NCBI GenBank assembly: GCA_965219165.1
Contig: CBDCMW010000002.1
Span: 1,612,001 to 1,676,000 of the forward strand
Direction: 5' to 3'
Length of the DNA stretch: 64,000 nucleotides
Source of the DNA: Aldehydirespirator sp965219165
GTDB lineage: Bacteria > Actinomycetota > Acidimicrobiia > Acidimicrobiales > Aldehydirespiratoraceae
In this document: positions 13,614 through 21,507 of the stretch, in pieces
How the letters are laid out: every line of letters begins with the position of its first letter
Position numbering within the stretch: position 1 is the first letter of the stretch
Notes under the pieces: generated by a model
Database searches by the model: none
Told to the model about the DNA's origin: nothing
Seen by the model: the letters and a program-made list of their open reading frames with translations, nothing else
Program-made: the position numbers and the translations under genes

Positions 13614-15419
13614 GTGCTGCGGATCCGCTGGCTCGGCCGTGTGGCCTACGACGATGCCCTGGCGCTGCAGCGCCGGCTCCACACGCACTCCGCTGGCGAC
13701 CATCTGCTGCTGCTCGAGCACCCCCACGTGGTGACGCTGGGCCGCCGGGGCCGGCGCGAGCATCTGCTGGTCGACGTCGAAGCGCTGGGCGGCTCGGTGG
13801 TGGAGACTGACCGCGGCGGCGAGGTCACCTACCACGGGCCCGGACAGCTGGTGGGCTATCCCATCCTTACGGTGCCCGGCCGGCGCGGCGGCGGGATGGC
13901 CGACACGGCCGCCTATGTGGGGGGTGTGGAGCAGCTGCTGATCGACGTGCTGGCCGATCTGGGGCTCGTCGCCGGGCGTCTCGACCGTCACACCGGGGTG
14001 TGGGTCGAGCCCGAGGGGGCGCGGCCCCGCAAGATCGCGGCCATCGGGGTGAGGTTGTCGCGGGCCCGCTCGATGCACGGTTTCGCGCTCAATATCGATC
14101 CCGATCTTGGCTGGTTCGACCGGATCGTGCCCTGCGGCATCACCGGCTTGGGCGTCACGTCGCTGGCGGCCGAGGGCGTGGGCGCGTCGATGCGCGAAGT
14201 CGTGGACCTCGTGGCCCGGCGTGCCGCTGAGGCATGGGGCTCGGATGGGCGCGTAGACCGGGCCGATGTGGCTCACCGCGTGGCCGCGACGGACATGGCC
14301 CAATTCACCCGGGACGCGGCCAATGGAGCGACGGATGCCGAGTCGATGTCGGATGCCGAGGCGATGCCGGATGCCGAGTCGATGTCGGATGGCGAGTCGA
14401 TGCCGGATGCCGAGTCGATGTCGGATGCCGAGTCGACCCGGAGCGGCACTCCGGACGGCGCCGCAGCTGAGGGCGTGTCACCCCGCCTGCTGGGCCGGCT
14501 GTCGGCGGCCCGCCTCGACGGCGGCGACCGCAGCGAGCCGGTTCCCTACCGGTCGCGCAAACCGGAATGGATGCGAGTCCCGCTCAGCACCGGTCCGGTG
14601 TTCCGCCAGATCCGCTCGACCCTGCGGGATCTCGACCTGGTGACCGTCTGCGAGGAGGCCGGCTGCCCCAACATCTCGGAGTGCTGGAACGACGGCACGG
14701 CCACGTTCATGATCCTGGGCGACCGCTGCACCCGGGCGTGCGGATTCTGTCTGGTGGACACCCGCCGGCCGGGGCTTGTGGACCGCGAGGAACCCGACCG
14801 GGTGGCCGAGGCCGCGGTCCGCATGGGCCTGCAGCACGTGGTAGTGACGATGGTGGCCCGGGACGACCTGGACGATGGTGGCGCGGCCGCGGTGGCCGAG
14901 ACCGTCGCGGCAGTCCGGAGCCGCCTGCCCGACGCCCGCGTCGAGACGCTGATCAGCGATCTGGGCGGCGATCCCGACGCCCTGCGGACGGTGTTCGACG
15001 CCCGCCCCGACGTGCTGAACCACAACATCGAGACCGTGGCCCGCCTGCAGCGGGCCGTGCGTCCCTCCGCGGGATACGCCCGGAGCCTGTCGGTGCTGGC
15101 CCGGGCCGCCGACGCCGGACTGACCACCAAGTCGTCGATCATCGCGGGTATGGGCGAGACCCACGACGAAATGGTGCAGACCCTGGCCGATCTGCACGCC
15201 GCGGGCACCGACATCGTGACCATCGGCCAGTATCTGCGCCCCACCGCCCGGCACCTGCCCGTGGCCCGCTGGTGGCCGCCGGATGCTTTCGGCCGATGGA
15301 AGGAGATAGGAGAGTCGATGGGGATCGGCCACGTGGAGGCCTCGCCTCTGACCCGATCCAGCTACCACGCCCGCGAGGCCGCCGACGCGGCCGCCGGCAC
15401 CGTTCACTCGGCCTCTTAG
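13614..15419 (+). CDS. LipB-LipA fusion: octanoyltransferase and lipoyl synthase in one chain
   Basis: A continuous 601-residue frame joins both steps of lipoate assembly. Residues 1-225 are LipB: EHPHVVTLGRRG, GGEVTYHGPGQLVGYP, catalytic Lys 140 (PRKIAAIGVR) and Cys 174 (VPCGITGLG). Residues 241-276 are a six-fold acidic hexapeptide repeat. From about 295 is LipA, a radical SAM enzyme with auxiliary-cluster cysteines 346, 351 and 357 (CEEAGCPNISEC), the SAM-cluster CTRACGFC (372, 376, 379) and the C-terminal RSSYHARE. LipB loads octanoate from ACP onto E2 or GcvH; LipA inserts two sulphurs. GTG start, 29 bases after the E2 gene. The TAG stop is formed at the boundary of a MITE-like insertion. 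Confidence 0.93.
   Translation: MLRIRWLGRVAYDDALALQRRLHTHSAGDHLLLLEHPHVVTLGRRGRREHLLVDVEALGGSVVETDRGGEVTYHGPGQLVGYPILTVPGRRGGGMADTAAYVGGVEQLLIDVLADLGLVAGRLDRHTGVWVEPEGARPRKIAAIGVRLSRARSMHGFALNIDPDLGWFDRIVPCGITGLGVTSLAAEGVGASMREVVDLVARRAAEAWGSDGRVDRADVAHRVAATDMAQFTRDAANGATDAESMSDAEAMPDAESMSDGESMPDAESMSDAESTRSGTPDGAAAEGVSPRLLGRLSAARLDGGDRSEPVPYRSRKPEWMRVPLSTGPVFRQIRSTLRDLDLVTVCEEAGCPNISECWNDGTATFMILGDRCTRACGFCLVDTRRPGLVDREEPDRVAEAAVRMGLQHVVVTMVARDDLDDGGAAAVAETVAAVRSRLPDARVETLISDLGGDPDALRTVFDARPDVLNHNIETVARLQRAVRPSAGYARSLSVLARAADAGLTTKSSIIAGMGETHDEMVQTLADLHAAGTDIVTIGQYLRPTARHLPVARWWPPDAFGRWKEIGESMGIGHVEASPLTRSSYHAREAADAAAGTVHSAS
14334..14441 (+). repeat. Six tandem 18-bp units coding the LipB-LipA linker
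   Basis: Unit GATGCCGAGTCGATGTCG and near variants, six times without gaps, translating as D-A/G-E-S/A-M/T-S/P/R hexapeptides. Being a multiple of three, copy number can change without breaking the fusion frame. Confidence 0.9.
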
Positions 15420-15720
15420 CCTGGATCCACCGAAGCGGTGAGCGCACAGGGGTTGGCGCGTCCACCAGAAAGGCCTCCCGACGTAGGAGTATGTCGATGA
15501 TCTGGTCTGACATGTTCGCCACGCGGGGAGGCACTTCCTGTGAGCAGCACACCAGGTGGGATCGACGGGCTGGAAGCGGTGCTCGATCGCGGTTCGCCAC
15601 GAACATCAAGCAGTTAACCACCCCACATGTGGCAAACCGATTGAAGTTCGTTCTGTCGGTGGTGGCGTCGATGCTGGCGAACCATCCCCACCGGCCCGTC
15701 CATCGGTGGATCCAGGCTTA
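15416..15720. mobile_element. MITE-like element with 15-bp perfect inverted ends and a TTA duplication
   Basis: GCCTGGATCCACCGA at 15419-15433 is repeated exactly inverted at 15703-15717, and the trinucleotide TTA flanks both ends (15416-15418, 15718-15720). The 299-base interior has no open frame resembling a transposase. A three-base TNA duplication is known for parts of the IS5 family, so an IS5-mobilised, non-autonomous element is a reasonable guess. It sits between lipBA and the M24 peptidase gene, forming the last base of the lipBA TAG stop and lying 14 bases before the next start. Confidence 0.7.
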
Positions 15721-15731
15721 GGCTGGCGCCC

Positions 15732-16835
15732 GTGTTCGCCGACCGGCTGGACCGGGCCCGGGCCTTGATGGCCGAGCGGGGCGTGGACGTGCTGATGCTG
15801 TCGGTCGGGGCCGACCTGCCGTACTTCTGCGGGTACGAGGCCATGCCGCTGGAGCGGCTCACCATGCTGGTCGTGCCCCGCGATGCCGCGGCCACTCTGG
15901 TCGTGCCCCGCCTGGAGGCTCCCCGGGTGGTCGAGCGGCCCGACGTGTTCGGCATACGGCCCTGGGACGAGACCGAGGATCCGGTGGCCATCGTGGCCGA
16001 GCTGGCCGCAGCCGCGGGAACGGCCGCGGTGGGCGACCAGATGTGGTCCCGGTTCCTGGTCGAGCTGATGGAAGCCGTGCCATCGGTGTCCTGGCGGCGA
16101 GCTTCGGAGGTGACTGCACCGATCCGCTCGGTGAAGGACACCGGCGAGATCGAGAGACTGCGGGCCGCGGGCGCGGCGGTGGACCGGATCGCAACGAGGC
16201 TGCAGCAGGGCGAGATCGAGCTGGTGGGACGGACCGAGGCGGAGGTGTCGGCCGAACTTGGCCGGCAGATTCTCGCCGAGGGGCACGACCGGGTGAACTT
16301 CGCCATCGTGGCGGCAGGGCCCAACGCGGCGAGCCCCCACCACGAGCCCGGCGGCCGCCTGCTCGGCGCCGGCGAGGTGGTGCTGTGCGACTTCGGGGGC
16401 ACGATGATCGGCGACGACGGCGTGGGGTACTGCTCGGACATAACCCGCTGCGCGTACACCGGCGAGCCGCCCGCCGAGTTCAGCGAGCTCTACGGCGTGC
16501 TGTTCGAGGCCCAGGCCGCGGCGGTGTCGGTGGCTGCGGTGGGCACGGCGGCCCAGGACGTGGACCGGGCTGCCCGGTCGATCATCGCCGCGGCCGGCTA
16601 CGGGGAGTTCTTCGTGCACCGCACCGGCCACGGGATCGGCACCGAGGCCCATGAGGATCCCTACATCGTGGAGGGCAATCGCGAGCCGCTGGCCGCGGGC
16701 AACGCCTTCTCGGTGGAGCCCGGCATATACGTGCCCGGTCGATGGGGGGCTCGCCTGGAGGACATCGTGGCGGCGTCGCCGGCTGGGCCCGACCCCCTCA
16801 ACCGCGCCGACCACCGCCTGGCCGTCGTCGCCTGA
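15732..16835 (+). CDS. M24 family metallopeptidase (Xaa-Pro aminopeptidase/dipeptidase-like)
   Basis: Cytoplasmic dinuclear-metal peptidase of the pita-bread fold, 367 residues. The N-terminal creatinase-like domain covers about residues 1-130; the catalytic domain follows. Metal ligands are visible in order: Asp in LCDFGGTM, Asp in YCSDITRCAY, His in FVHRTGHGIGTEAHE, Glu in FSVEPGIYVPG and Glu in ARLEDIV. All five are present, so activity is expected, probably on X-Pro bonds. GTG start at 15732 just after the inverted-repeat element, which may therefore have replaced its native promoter. Confidence 0.9.
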   Translation: MFADRLDRARALMAERGVDVLMLSVGADLPYFCGYEAMPLERLTMLVVPRDAAATLVVPRLEAPRVVERPDVFGIRPWDETEDPVAIVAELAAAAGTAAVGDQMWSRFLVELMEAVPSVSWRRASEVTAPIRSVKDTGEIERLRAAGAAVDRIATRLQQGEIELVGRTEAEVSAELGRQILAEGHDRVNFAIVAAGPNAASPHHEPGGRLLGAGEVVLCDFGGTMIGDDGVGYCSDITRCAYTGEPPAEFSELYGVLFEAQAAAVSVAAVGTAAQDVDRAARSIIAAAGYGEFFVHRTGHGIGTEAHEDPYIVEGNREPLAAGNAFSVEPGIYVPGRWGARLEDIVAASPAGPDPLNRADHRLAVVA

Positions 16836-16916
16836 CTTGCGGGGCCGAGCAGAGTGGTCGAGGTCGATGTCGCAACGGCCGAGACCGTCGCCGCCTGAGC
16901 GGCCCGACCCATCGCC

Positions 16917-17792
16917 ATGATCGAGCTCCATGCCGCCACCCTGCTGGTGGGCTGGGCCGCAGGCGGGTGGTTTTTCCTGTGGGTGACCACCCGCCGGCGC
17001 GAAGTGGGACTCGGCTACGGCTGGCTGATGAGGGGCGTCTTCCTCGCGCTGGCGGCCGGCTCGGTGGCGGTCGGCGCTATCGGCGCGTCGAGCTGGTCCG
17101 ACGACTGGGCGGCAATGGCCCGCAACGTGATGGCGATGGTCCTTGTGGGCGCGGGCGCCGCAACGTTGATCCAGTCGGTGCGTCTCAGGTCAGCGGGAGT
17201 GGCGGGCCGGCGAGCGGAGGTCCAGCGCCGGTCGGCCCGGGTAGCGGCGATGACCGGGATCGACAGGACCGAGACCCGTTTCGATCCCGACGCCCCCGAG
17301 TTCCCGCCTGTGCTCGACCTTCTTGTGGCCGCAGTGGGTCTCATCGCCACTCTGTTCGGAGCGTTGGCGGCCGACGGGCCGACGGGGCTGGCTATGGCCA
17401 GGACCCTGGTGGGGGCGCTGTTCGTCGGTGCTGTGCTGAGCGCCATGCTGCTGGGCCACTGGTACCTGGTGCAGCCCGGGCTGGCCCGCGGCCCGCTGCT
17501 TCAGATGGTGCGGGCCGCGGCCCTGCTGTGGCTGCCCGAGACGGTGGTGATGCTGTGGCCCACGGGCATGGTCTCGGTGCTGAACGGCACCATCGACGAC
17601 GGCTACAACGGGCTCCTCGGCTGGTTCTGGGTCGCCAGCACGGCCATGACCATCCTGCTCGTGTTGGTGGCCCGGGCCGCGCTGCGCGAGCGCCAGTACT
17701 CCGCGGTGATGGCCGCGACGGGCCTGGTGTATCTAGCCATAGTCACCGCCTTCGGCCAAGACCTGGTGGCCCGCATCCTGCTCATCCCGTAG
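16917..17792 (+). CDS. Multi-spanning membrane protein of unknown function
   Basis: 291 residues with seven or eight predicted membrane helices. The first is at residues 4-24 (ATLLVGWAAGGWFFLWV). A hydrophilic loop of about 45 residues (LRSAGVAGRRAEVQRRSARV through DPDAPEF) follows helix 3. The later part contains LGHWYLVQPGLARGPLLQM. I do not recognise the family. Starts at ATG 16917, with an arginine/proline-coding stretch before it that shows no ribosome site. It follows the M24 peptidase by 81 bases on the same strand. Confidence 0.7.
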   Translation: MIELHAATLLVGWAAGGWFFLWVTTRRREVGLGYGWLMRGVFLALAAGSVAVGAIGASSWSDDWAAMARNVMAMVLVGAGAATLIQSVRLRSAGVAGRRAEVQRRSARVAAMTGIDRTETRFDPDAPEFPPVLDLLVAAVGLIATLFGALAADGPTGLAMARTLVGALFVGAVLSAMLLGHWYLVQPGLARGPLLQMVRAAALLWLPETVVMLWPTGMVSVLNGTIDDGYNGLLGWFWVASTAMTILLVLVARAALRERQYSAVMAATGLVYLAIVTAFGQDLVARILLIP

Positions 17793-17965
17793 GTCGCAGT
17801 GAGCAGTTGGAGCGACTCGCGACTTCACAGGACCGCGATCATACGTGCCCCGGAAGCGCGACTGGAATGAAGAGTCGTCTGGATCCTGCTCGCACCGTGG
17901 CCCAACGGCTCATCGTCACCATTCTCAGCAAGAGCAGCTCCTGCAACCGGTCTCGCTGTGTTGAT

Positions 17966-19654
17966 CTACGCCCAGCAGACTCGCTGACCGGTCAGCGGTG
18001 CAGCCTCGCCGCCGTTGAGGCGCCTCAGCCTGGCGGCATCGACTCCGCCGAGCATCTGTGCGGCCGAGGACCATGACGACCCCCTAGGCGGCTCGACGCA
18101 TTCCACGAGGTCCACGGCACGCTCGGCGGGCAGGCCGGCGGCGAGTGCTGAATTGATGTGGCGCGCGATCTTCTCGACGAGCGAGATTCCCGAGGTCTCG
18201 TCGGGGTTGTTGTCCGTCATCACTGTCATGGCGTACGCGCCGCCGTCGGGGTCGCTCACCGCTCCGGTGGTGCCCAGCCTCCAGCCGGCGCCGGACGTCG
18301 GGTAGAAGCCGTTCTTGAGGGCGGTTTCGTATCCGGGCGGGAGGCCCGCGGTCACTCCCCAGCTCTGTGCCGCGCTCACGCCCGACATCCACTCCCACGC
18401 CGTCTGCACCGATGCCTCAACGAGGGGTCCACCGCCGATGAGGAGCTGCTCGACGAGCCGCGTCCGGTCCTTGGCGGTGGTCAGCGTCGCGCCGTACGAC
18501 GCGGTGTGGCTCGTGCCGGCGATCCCGAAACGCTCGTCCAGTTCCTCCATGCCCCGAGCGCCGCCGACCTGCAGGTACAGCCTTGAGGTGGGCGGCCGGT
18601 TGTGGCTGTAGTGCATCATCAGCTCGACATCGGCGGCCTCGGACGGGCTGAGCTGACGGCCCGCGTCCTGGGCTGCGAGCAGGATCCCGGCCAGGACTTG
18701 GGCCTTGATGACGCTCGCGGCGGTGATCTCCAGGCCGGTGTTCAGGTGGTACTCGCAGCCCGTGCGGTGGTCATTGACCGCTGCGGTGAACCGGGTGCCG
18801 GGGTGGGCGGACGCGATCCCGTCGACGAACGTAGCGTCGAACAGCTGGCGGCAACCACCGGCTGAGGCGTCGCCAGGAGGCGGGGCATCCTCGGGGCTCG
18901 ACGGGGCGGACTGGTCGCTGGGTTCTAGGGCTCGACTGAGGAATGCGGCCATGTGGGCGCGGGTGACAGGTCGTGTGCCGCAGTACCGCGGCAGATCGGT
19001 CCTGCAGCCGACTGTGATGCTTGCGGTTTTGATGGCCTCGATGGCCTGGTAGGCGTAGTGGTCGGCGTCAACGTCTTCGAAGGTTGGTTCTTCGACGTAG
19101 GCCGGGGGCAGTTGGAACGCTTGAGCGAGGAACAGCGCCATCTGGGATCTGGTGACGGGGTTCCGGGGGCAGTAGTTGGTGCCGCTCGGGTTGCATCCGA
19201 TGGTGATGCGCAATTCGGCGATGAGTTCGACGTGGGGCGCGTACCAGGCGTTCGGCGGGACGTCGGTGAAGCGTCCGGCGGGGTTCTCGACCGGCTCGAG
19301 GTTGAGAGCTCTGACCAAGAAAACGGCCATCTGGGCTCTGGTGACGGGCTGGGTGGGCCGGTAGGTGCCGTCGGGGTAGCCGGTAGTGATTCCGAGTCTG
19401 GCGATGTGGGTGATGTAGGGCGCATACCAAGCGTCCTCGGTGATGTCGCTGAAGGAGACCTCGTCTGTTTCGGGCTGTGCGGCGCCGGGTCCGGCGCGCA
19501 CGCCGGAAGAGCCGGTGATGCCCACCTCGGTTGATGGCCGCGAAGGCTGGGAGGCGCCGCTGGCGTTGTGGGCGGCAACTGTGCAAGCAGCGACTGCCGC
19601 CAGCGCGGCTGCGAGGATGAGCACGATGGCGCGTCGGGCAGGTGAGGTCGTCAT
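17966..19654 (-). CDS. Surface protein with three SLH-type repeats and a class A beta-lactamase-like domain
   Basis: 562 residues with an N-terminal signal (ILAAALAAVAACT, possibly a lipobox). Three SLH-like repeats follow at about residues 67-245 (FSDITEDAWYAPYITHIARL, FTDVPPNAWYAPHVELIAEL, FEDVDADHYAYQAIEAI), each ending in a VTRAQMA/VTRSQMA-type segment. The C-terminal half looks like a serine beta-lactamase/PBP-type domain: SVIK supplies the SxxK pair, YSHNRP the SxN, and LGTTGA lies where KTG is expected. The missing KTG lysine makes true beta-lactamase activity doubtful; a cell-wall role is as likely. It is exported and probably held at the envelope by the SLH part. A second SLH protein is at 41161. 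Confidence 0.8.
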   Translation of the reverse strand: MTTSPARRAIVLILAAALAAVAACTVAAHNASGASQPSRPSTEVGITGSSGVRAGPGAAQPETDEVSFSDITEDAWYAPYITHIARLGITTGYPDGTYRPTQPVTRAQMAVFLVRALNLEPVENPAGRFTDVPPNAWYAPHVELIAELRITIGCNPSGTNYCPRNPVTRSQMALFLAQAFQLPPAYVEEPTFEDVDADHYAYQAIEAIKTASITVGCRTDLPRYCGTRPVTRAHMAAFLSRALEPSDQSAPSSPEDAPPPGDASAGGCRQLFDATFVDGIASAHPGTRFTAAVNDHRTGCEYHLNTGLEITAASVIKAQVLAGILLAAQDAGRQLSPSEAADVELMMHYSHNRPPTSRLYLQVGGARGMEELDERFGIAGTSHTASYGATLTTAKDRTRLVEQLLIGGGPLVEASVQTAWEWMSGVSAAQSWGVTAGLPPGYETALKNGFYPTSGAGWRLGTTGAVSDPDGGAYAMTVMTDNNPDETSGISLVEKIARHINSALAAGLPAERAVDLVECVEPPRGSSWSSAAQMLGGVDAARLRRLNGGEAAPLTGQRVCWA

Positions 19655-19937
19655 GGGGGCGTCCTTTGCGGCCTACAGCCCTATCCGCTGCGGCGGGCGA
19701 CTTTCCCGACACTGGTGATGTCGTATCCACTGGTCCTGGAGGGGGCCTCGATGGCTTCTGATGTTATGACAGTCCGGCTTCACCTGCCGCAGATCCGCGT
19801 GCTGGGGGTGCGCGAGGACAGGAGGTACGACGCCTCGTTCTTGGCCTCATGACTGCCGGCTTCACAGCCCGCAGGCGTAATACACGCCAGGCCCCCGCCC
19901 GCCTGCGGTGACGGTTCTGCTCCCGCCGGGTCGGCGA

Positions 19938-19962
19938 TATACGATGAATTTCATTGTGTATA
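19938..19962. promoter_or_regulatory. Inverted repeat, possible operator
   Basis: A perfect inner palindrome ATGAATTTCAT (19944-19954) is flanked by inverted arms TATAC (19938) and GTATA (19958). It lies about 40-60 bases before the coiled-coil gene at 20001, just upstream of the extended -10 at 19976. The position fits a repressor or activator site. The regulator is unknown. Confidence 0.4.
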
Positions 19963-19975
19963 AAGTTGCATCATG

Positions 19976-19984
19976 TGCTATAGC
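19976..19984 (+). promoter_or_regulatory. Possible extended -10 promoter of the coiled-coil gene
   Basis: TGCTATAGC resembles an extended -10 (TGN then TATAGC). The implied transcript start is about 8-10 bases before the GTG at 20001, giving a very short leader. The -35 region is unclear. Confidence 0.35.
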
Positions 19985-20000
19985 TGCCTAGCGTCGAGCC

Positions 20001-20450
20001 GTGGAGGCGGTCACGTTGTCCGATCTGGCCCCGATCATCGCTGCGGTGCTGGGGCCGATGCTGGTGTTCGTGGTTGCGTCGATGAGGTACCAGCATCTCG
20101 ACAGCACCAAGACTCGTGACCTGACTCGCGACCTGATCGAGGCGTCCAGCAAGGAGAACCGCGAGCTGATCGAGGCGTCCAGCAAGGAGAACCGCGACCT
20201 GATCGAGGCGTCCAGCAGGGAGAATCGCGAGCTGATCAGAGAGAACCGCCGCCTGATCGAGAAGAACCGCGACCTGATCGAGCAGTCCAACAAGGAGACT
20301 CGCGACCTGCTCAGGGCGAGCCACGCGGAGCTCAGCGGCAGCCTCGCGGACGCACGTGAGCGGCTGGCTCGGATAGAGGGCCACTTGAGGATCTCACCGC
20401 CGCCCCGGCAGGGAGCATCAGACGGCGACGGCGACGCCAGAGCAGCCTGA
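20001..20450 (+). CDS. Membrane-anchored coiled-coil protein with hendecad repeats
   Basis: 149 residues from a GTG. An N-terminal membrane helix (LAPIIAAVLGPMLVFVVASM) is followed by a long charged coiled coil. Three 11-residue units LIEASSKENR[E/D] run in tandem, then two 7-residue units (LIRENRR, LIEKNRD) and another 11-residue unit (LIEQSNKETRD). Mixed hendecads and heptads make a straight or slightly right-handed coil. At the DNA level the 33-base units at 20133-20231 are nearly identical, so the array expanded recently. No enzymatic domain. Function unknown; the architecture resembles small membrane-tethered scaffold proteins. Confidence 0.7.
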   Translation: MEAVTLSDLAPIIAAVLGPMLVFVVASMRYQHLDSTKTRDLTRDLIEASSKENRELIEASSKENRDLIEASSRENRELIRENRRLIEKNRDLIEQSNKETRDLLRASHAELSGSLADARERLARIEGHLRISPPPRQGASDGDGDARAA

Positions 20451-20607
20451 GCCGGCGACCGAACGCGACTCGAGGTGATCATCCTCGGTGGCGCCGCGGC
20501 TCGACGGGAAGAACGCCCCCCGCTGGGTAGACTCGCCTAGGCGGTGCGGAGGCCTGCGTGCCGAGTCCTGGCTGTGCCGGGCTCGTGCCGGAGCGAGGAG
20601 GCCAGTG

Positions 20608-21507
20608 GTGCCGAGAGTGATCTGGAAGGGATCGGTCAGCTTCGGACTGGTGACGATCCCCGTGCAGCTCTTCAGCGCGGTGAGCCGCAAGAACGTGCGC
20701 TTCAACCAGCTCGACGCCGAGACCGGGGCCCGGGTGCGCCACAAGAGGGTGTCGTCGGCCGACGGCTCGGAGCTGCCGCCCGAGCGGATCGTGAAGGGCT
20801 ATGAGCTTCCGTCGGGCGACTATGTCACCGTTACTGACCGCGAGCTGGAGGAGCTGGCTCCGGCCGCGGTGCGCACCATCGACATCGACGCTTTCGTGGA
20901 CCTCGCCGACATCGATCCGGTGTTCTACGACAGCGCCTACCACCTGGTGCCCGACGAGGCCACGGCCAAGCCCTACAAGCTGCTGGCCGCGGCCATGCAG
21001 GAGGCTGACAAGGTGGCGATCTGCCATTTCGTCATGCGCTCCAAGCAGCACTTGGCCGCGATCCGCCCGGTTGACGGGCGGCTGATGCTGTCGACCATGG
21101 TGTACGCCGACGAGCTGGTGGTGCGCGACGAGCTCGACGGCTTCGACCGGCTCGACGACATCGCGGTGGACGAGCGTGAGACGGCCATGGCCCGACATCT
21201 CATAGCGGCCCTCGAGGCCGACTTCGAGCCGGACCGCTACACGGACTCCTACCGCGAGGCGGTGCTCGAGCTGATCGAGCGCAAGGCCTCGGGCGGCACC
21301 ACCGCCACCGTGGCCTCCCCGGCGCCGGCATCGGACACGGTGGTGGACCTGATGGCCGCATTGGAGGCTTCGGTGGCCGCGGCCAAGGAGGCCCGCAAGC
21401 GCCATCCGGCCACAGCAGGCAAGGCCGCCGCGGATGCAGCCGATCCCGCTGTCGAAACCGACGCGGACCAGGAGGAGCCGGCGGGAGAGATCCGCAAGTC
21501 GGCGTGA
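20608..21507 (+). CDS. ku: Ku family DNA end-binding protein
   Basis: Homodimeric Ku that binds double-strand DNA ends and recruits the ligase/polymerase in bacterial non-homologous end joining. 299 residues. Start GTG 20608 has GAGGAGG close upstream and puts the canonical PRVIWKGSVSFGLVTIPVQL at the N-terminus. The core includes GYELPSGDYVTVTDRELEEL and the KVAICHFVMRSKQHLAAIRP segment typical of Ku. The C-terminal tail is Ala/Lys-rich and variable, as in other bacterial Ku proteins. The stop overlaps the start of the PolDom gene (GTGA), so the two are coupled. Confidence 0.96.
   Translation: MPRVIWKGSVSFGLVTIPVQLFSAVSRKNVRFNQLDAETGARVRHKRVSSADGSELPPERIVKGYELPSGDYVTVTDRELEELAPAAVRTIDIDAFVDLADIDPVFYDSAYHLVPDEATAKPYKLLAAAMQEADKVAICHFVMRSKQHLAAIRPVDGRLMLSTMVYADELVVRDELDGFDRLDDIAVDERETAMARHLIAALEADFEPDRYTDSYREAVLELIERKASGGTTATVASPAPASDTVVDLMAALEASVAAAKEARKRHPATAGKAAADAADPAVETDADQEEPAGEIRKSA

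Larger units (their letters stand above)
19655..20000. other. Intergenic region between divergent genes, AT-rich near its right end
   Basis: About 346 bases. The right part (19936-19985) is much richer in A+T than its surroundings and holds an inverted repeat and a promoter-like extended -10. The left 280 bases show no gene-like frame and no repeat of the dispersed family. Confidence 0.6.

Noticed and set aside
17793..17965. Possible small RNA or terminator between the membrane protein and the SLH protein
   Set aside because: No convincing hairpin with a T-run and no conserved motif was visible.
20488..20607. N-terminal 40-residue extension of Ku
   Set aside because: The GTG at 20608 has the strong GAGGAGG site and starts exactly at the conserved Ku N-terminus.
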